From: Buchnera aphidicola (Lipaphis pseudobrassicae)
GTDB taxonomy: Bacteria > Pseudomonadota > Gammaproteobacteria > Enterobacterales > Enterobacteriaceae
Length of the DNA stretch: 27,551 nucleotides
Assembly (NCBI RefSeq): GCF_005081185.1
Contig: NZ_CP034870.1
Location: forward strand, 353,838-381,388
Direction of reading: 5' to 3'
A program made the translations under genes and the position numbers. Shown here piece by piece: positions 26,907 to 27,551 of the stretch (position 1 is its first letter; every line of letters begins with the position of its first letter). Under the pieces are notes generated by a model. It ran no database searches, was not told the origin of the DNA, and worked only from the letters and a program-made list of their open reading frames with translations.

Positions 26907-27551
26907 TCATTTAACTTTTGATACAGGTGAATTAGAACAATTTGTTGCAGAATGTGCTCCTGCAGAATTTTTTCTAATAATTTTTGGTTCTAATTGTACA
27001 AAGTTAGAATTAATAACTGATTTTTTTTCTTTTAAATATAAATTTTCAGAAATTTTTGTTATAGGAGAACTAGAGTGATTTCTTTTTTTTAAACGAAAAA
27101 TATTTATCTTTTTAGATATCGATATATTTTCAGAATTTACATTTTTTTGTACATGATGATTATGTTTTAAATATCTTTTAATAGAATGTTTTTTATTTTT
27201 AGTTGTAATACTATTAAATTTTTTCAAAGTTTTATGTTGTATTATTTTTTCTGAAGATACTTGGTTATCAAATATTTTATCTTTTTTAAATATAGAAGAA
27301 GTACTTTGTTTTTTTTTAAAAAATATATTTTTTTTCTTTTTTATTCCATTTATTATCGAATGTTTAATCCAAACTTTATTAAATGCTAATTCTAATGAAC
27401 AAACTGAAGATATCATAATTACAGGAGACTTAAACAAAGGATCTTGTGAAATATTTTTTTGTAAATCTTTTTTTCTTAGTTGTTTAAAATTATTTAAGAA
27501 ACTATAAAACATATAGTTATTAACAATATTGATTGTATTACTATATTTAGT
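26907..27551 (-). CDS. rne: Ribonuclease E, C-terminal scaffold region (5' part outside window)
   Basis: RNase E is the essential endonuclease of mRNA decay and rRNA processing and the scaffold of the degradosome. Only the tail is in the window; the frame is open to the edge (the ATG at 27512 is internal). Two E. coli RNase E segments are recognisable. One is SPVIMISSVCSLELAFNKVW (27371-27428), matching the enolase-binding segment SPMPLTVACASPELASGKVW. The other is SAGAHSATNCSNSPVSKVK at the very end, matching the C-terminal AGGHTATHHAS region near the PNPase-binding site. Between them the sequence is Lys/Ser/Asn-rich and shorter than in E. coli, having lost the acidic Pro/Val/Glu-rich character. 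Confidence 0.88.
   Translation of the reverse strand, partial: TKYSNTINIVNNYMFYSFLNNFKQLRKKDLQKNISQDPLFKSPVIMISSVCSLELAFNKVWIKHSIINGIKKKKNIFFKKKQSTSSIFKKDKIFDNQVSSEKIIQHKTLKKFNSITTKNKKHSIKRYLKHNHHVQKNVNSENISISKKINIFRLKKRNHSSSPITKISENLYLKEKKSVINSNFVQLEPKIIRKNSAGAHSATNCSNSPVSKVK

Noticed and set aside
26896..27078. 60-codon + strand frame opposite the rne tail
   Set aside because: It is antisense to a minus-strand frame whose product matches RNase E at its C-terminus; it has no ribosome-binding site.
1..27551. Mobile elements, CRISPR arrays, toxin-antitoxin or defence systems
   Set aside because: Every long frame is explained by a conserved enterobacterial housekeeping or flagellar gene, and no direct-repeat arrays, transposases or atypical-composition islands were seen.

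Overview
The window is about 27.5 kb of very AT-rich, gene-dense bacterial chromosome. Nearly every protein is a shortened, lysine/asparagine/isoleucine-rich orthologue of an Escherichia coli protein. The AT bias, the loss of genes that sit between these neighbours in E. coli, the retained flagellar basal-body genes and the order znuA-mepM-pykA-zwf-htpX-cspC-yoaE-tsaB-minEDC-rsmC-tRNAs-ompA-murJ-pyrC-flg-rne all point to Buchnera aphidicola, the obligate aphid endosymbiont. The strain cannot be named from sequence reading alone. There are no insertion sequences, phage genes, CRISPR arrays, rRNA genes or clearly foreign genes.

Layout. 1-1737 (+): the end of znuA (zinc-binding protein) and mepM (murein endopeptidase). 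1794-4993: divergent pykA (-) and zwf (+), linking lower glycolysis and the pentose phosphate entry step. 5155-9284 (+): htpX, cspC, yoaE and tsaB, covering membrane quality control, an RNA chaperone, a TerC/CBS membrane protein and t6A tRNA modification. 9441-11265 (-): the minC-minD-minE division-site operon. 11422-12441 (+): rsmC, a 16S rRNA methyltransferase. 12458-12858: tRNA-Cys and tRNA-Leu (-) and tRNA-Ser (+). 12963-15702 (-): ompA and murJ. 15765-16808 (+): pyrC. 16840-18063 (-): flgN and flgA. 18250-26751 (+): flgBCDEFGHIJK, encoding rod, hook, rings and hook-filament junction. 26907-27551 (-): the C-terminal end of RNase E.

The flagellar block fits a structure built as a basal body and hook, probably as a type III export apparatus, not for motility. 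flgM is missing from its usual place, FlgJ has lost its peptidoglycan hydrolase half, and FlgK has lost its usual N-terminal signature. Regulation looks minimal: Shine-Dalgarno motifs of AAGGA type, stop/start overlaps inside operons, and A/T-rich inverted repeats between genes.

I found no undescribed multi-gene system. The most interesting signals are small. RNase E keeps its enolase-binding and extreme C-terminal degradosome motifs in a tail that has otherwise diverged. ZnuA seems to have lost a zinc-ligand histidine while keeping its disulfide cysteines. A tandem repeat creates a four-codon mini-ORF overlapping the yoaE start. A perfect 27-bp inverted repeat separates flgK from rne.
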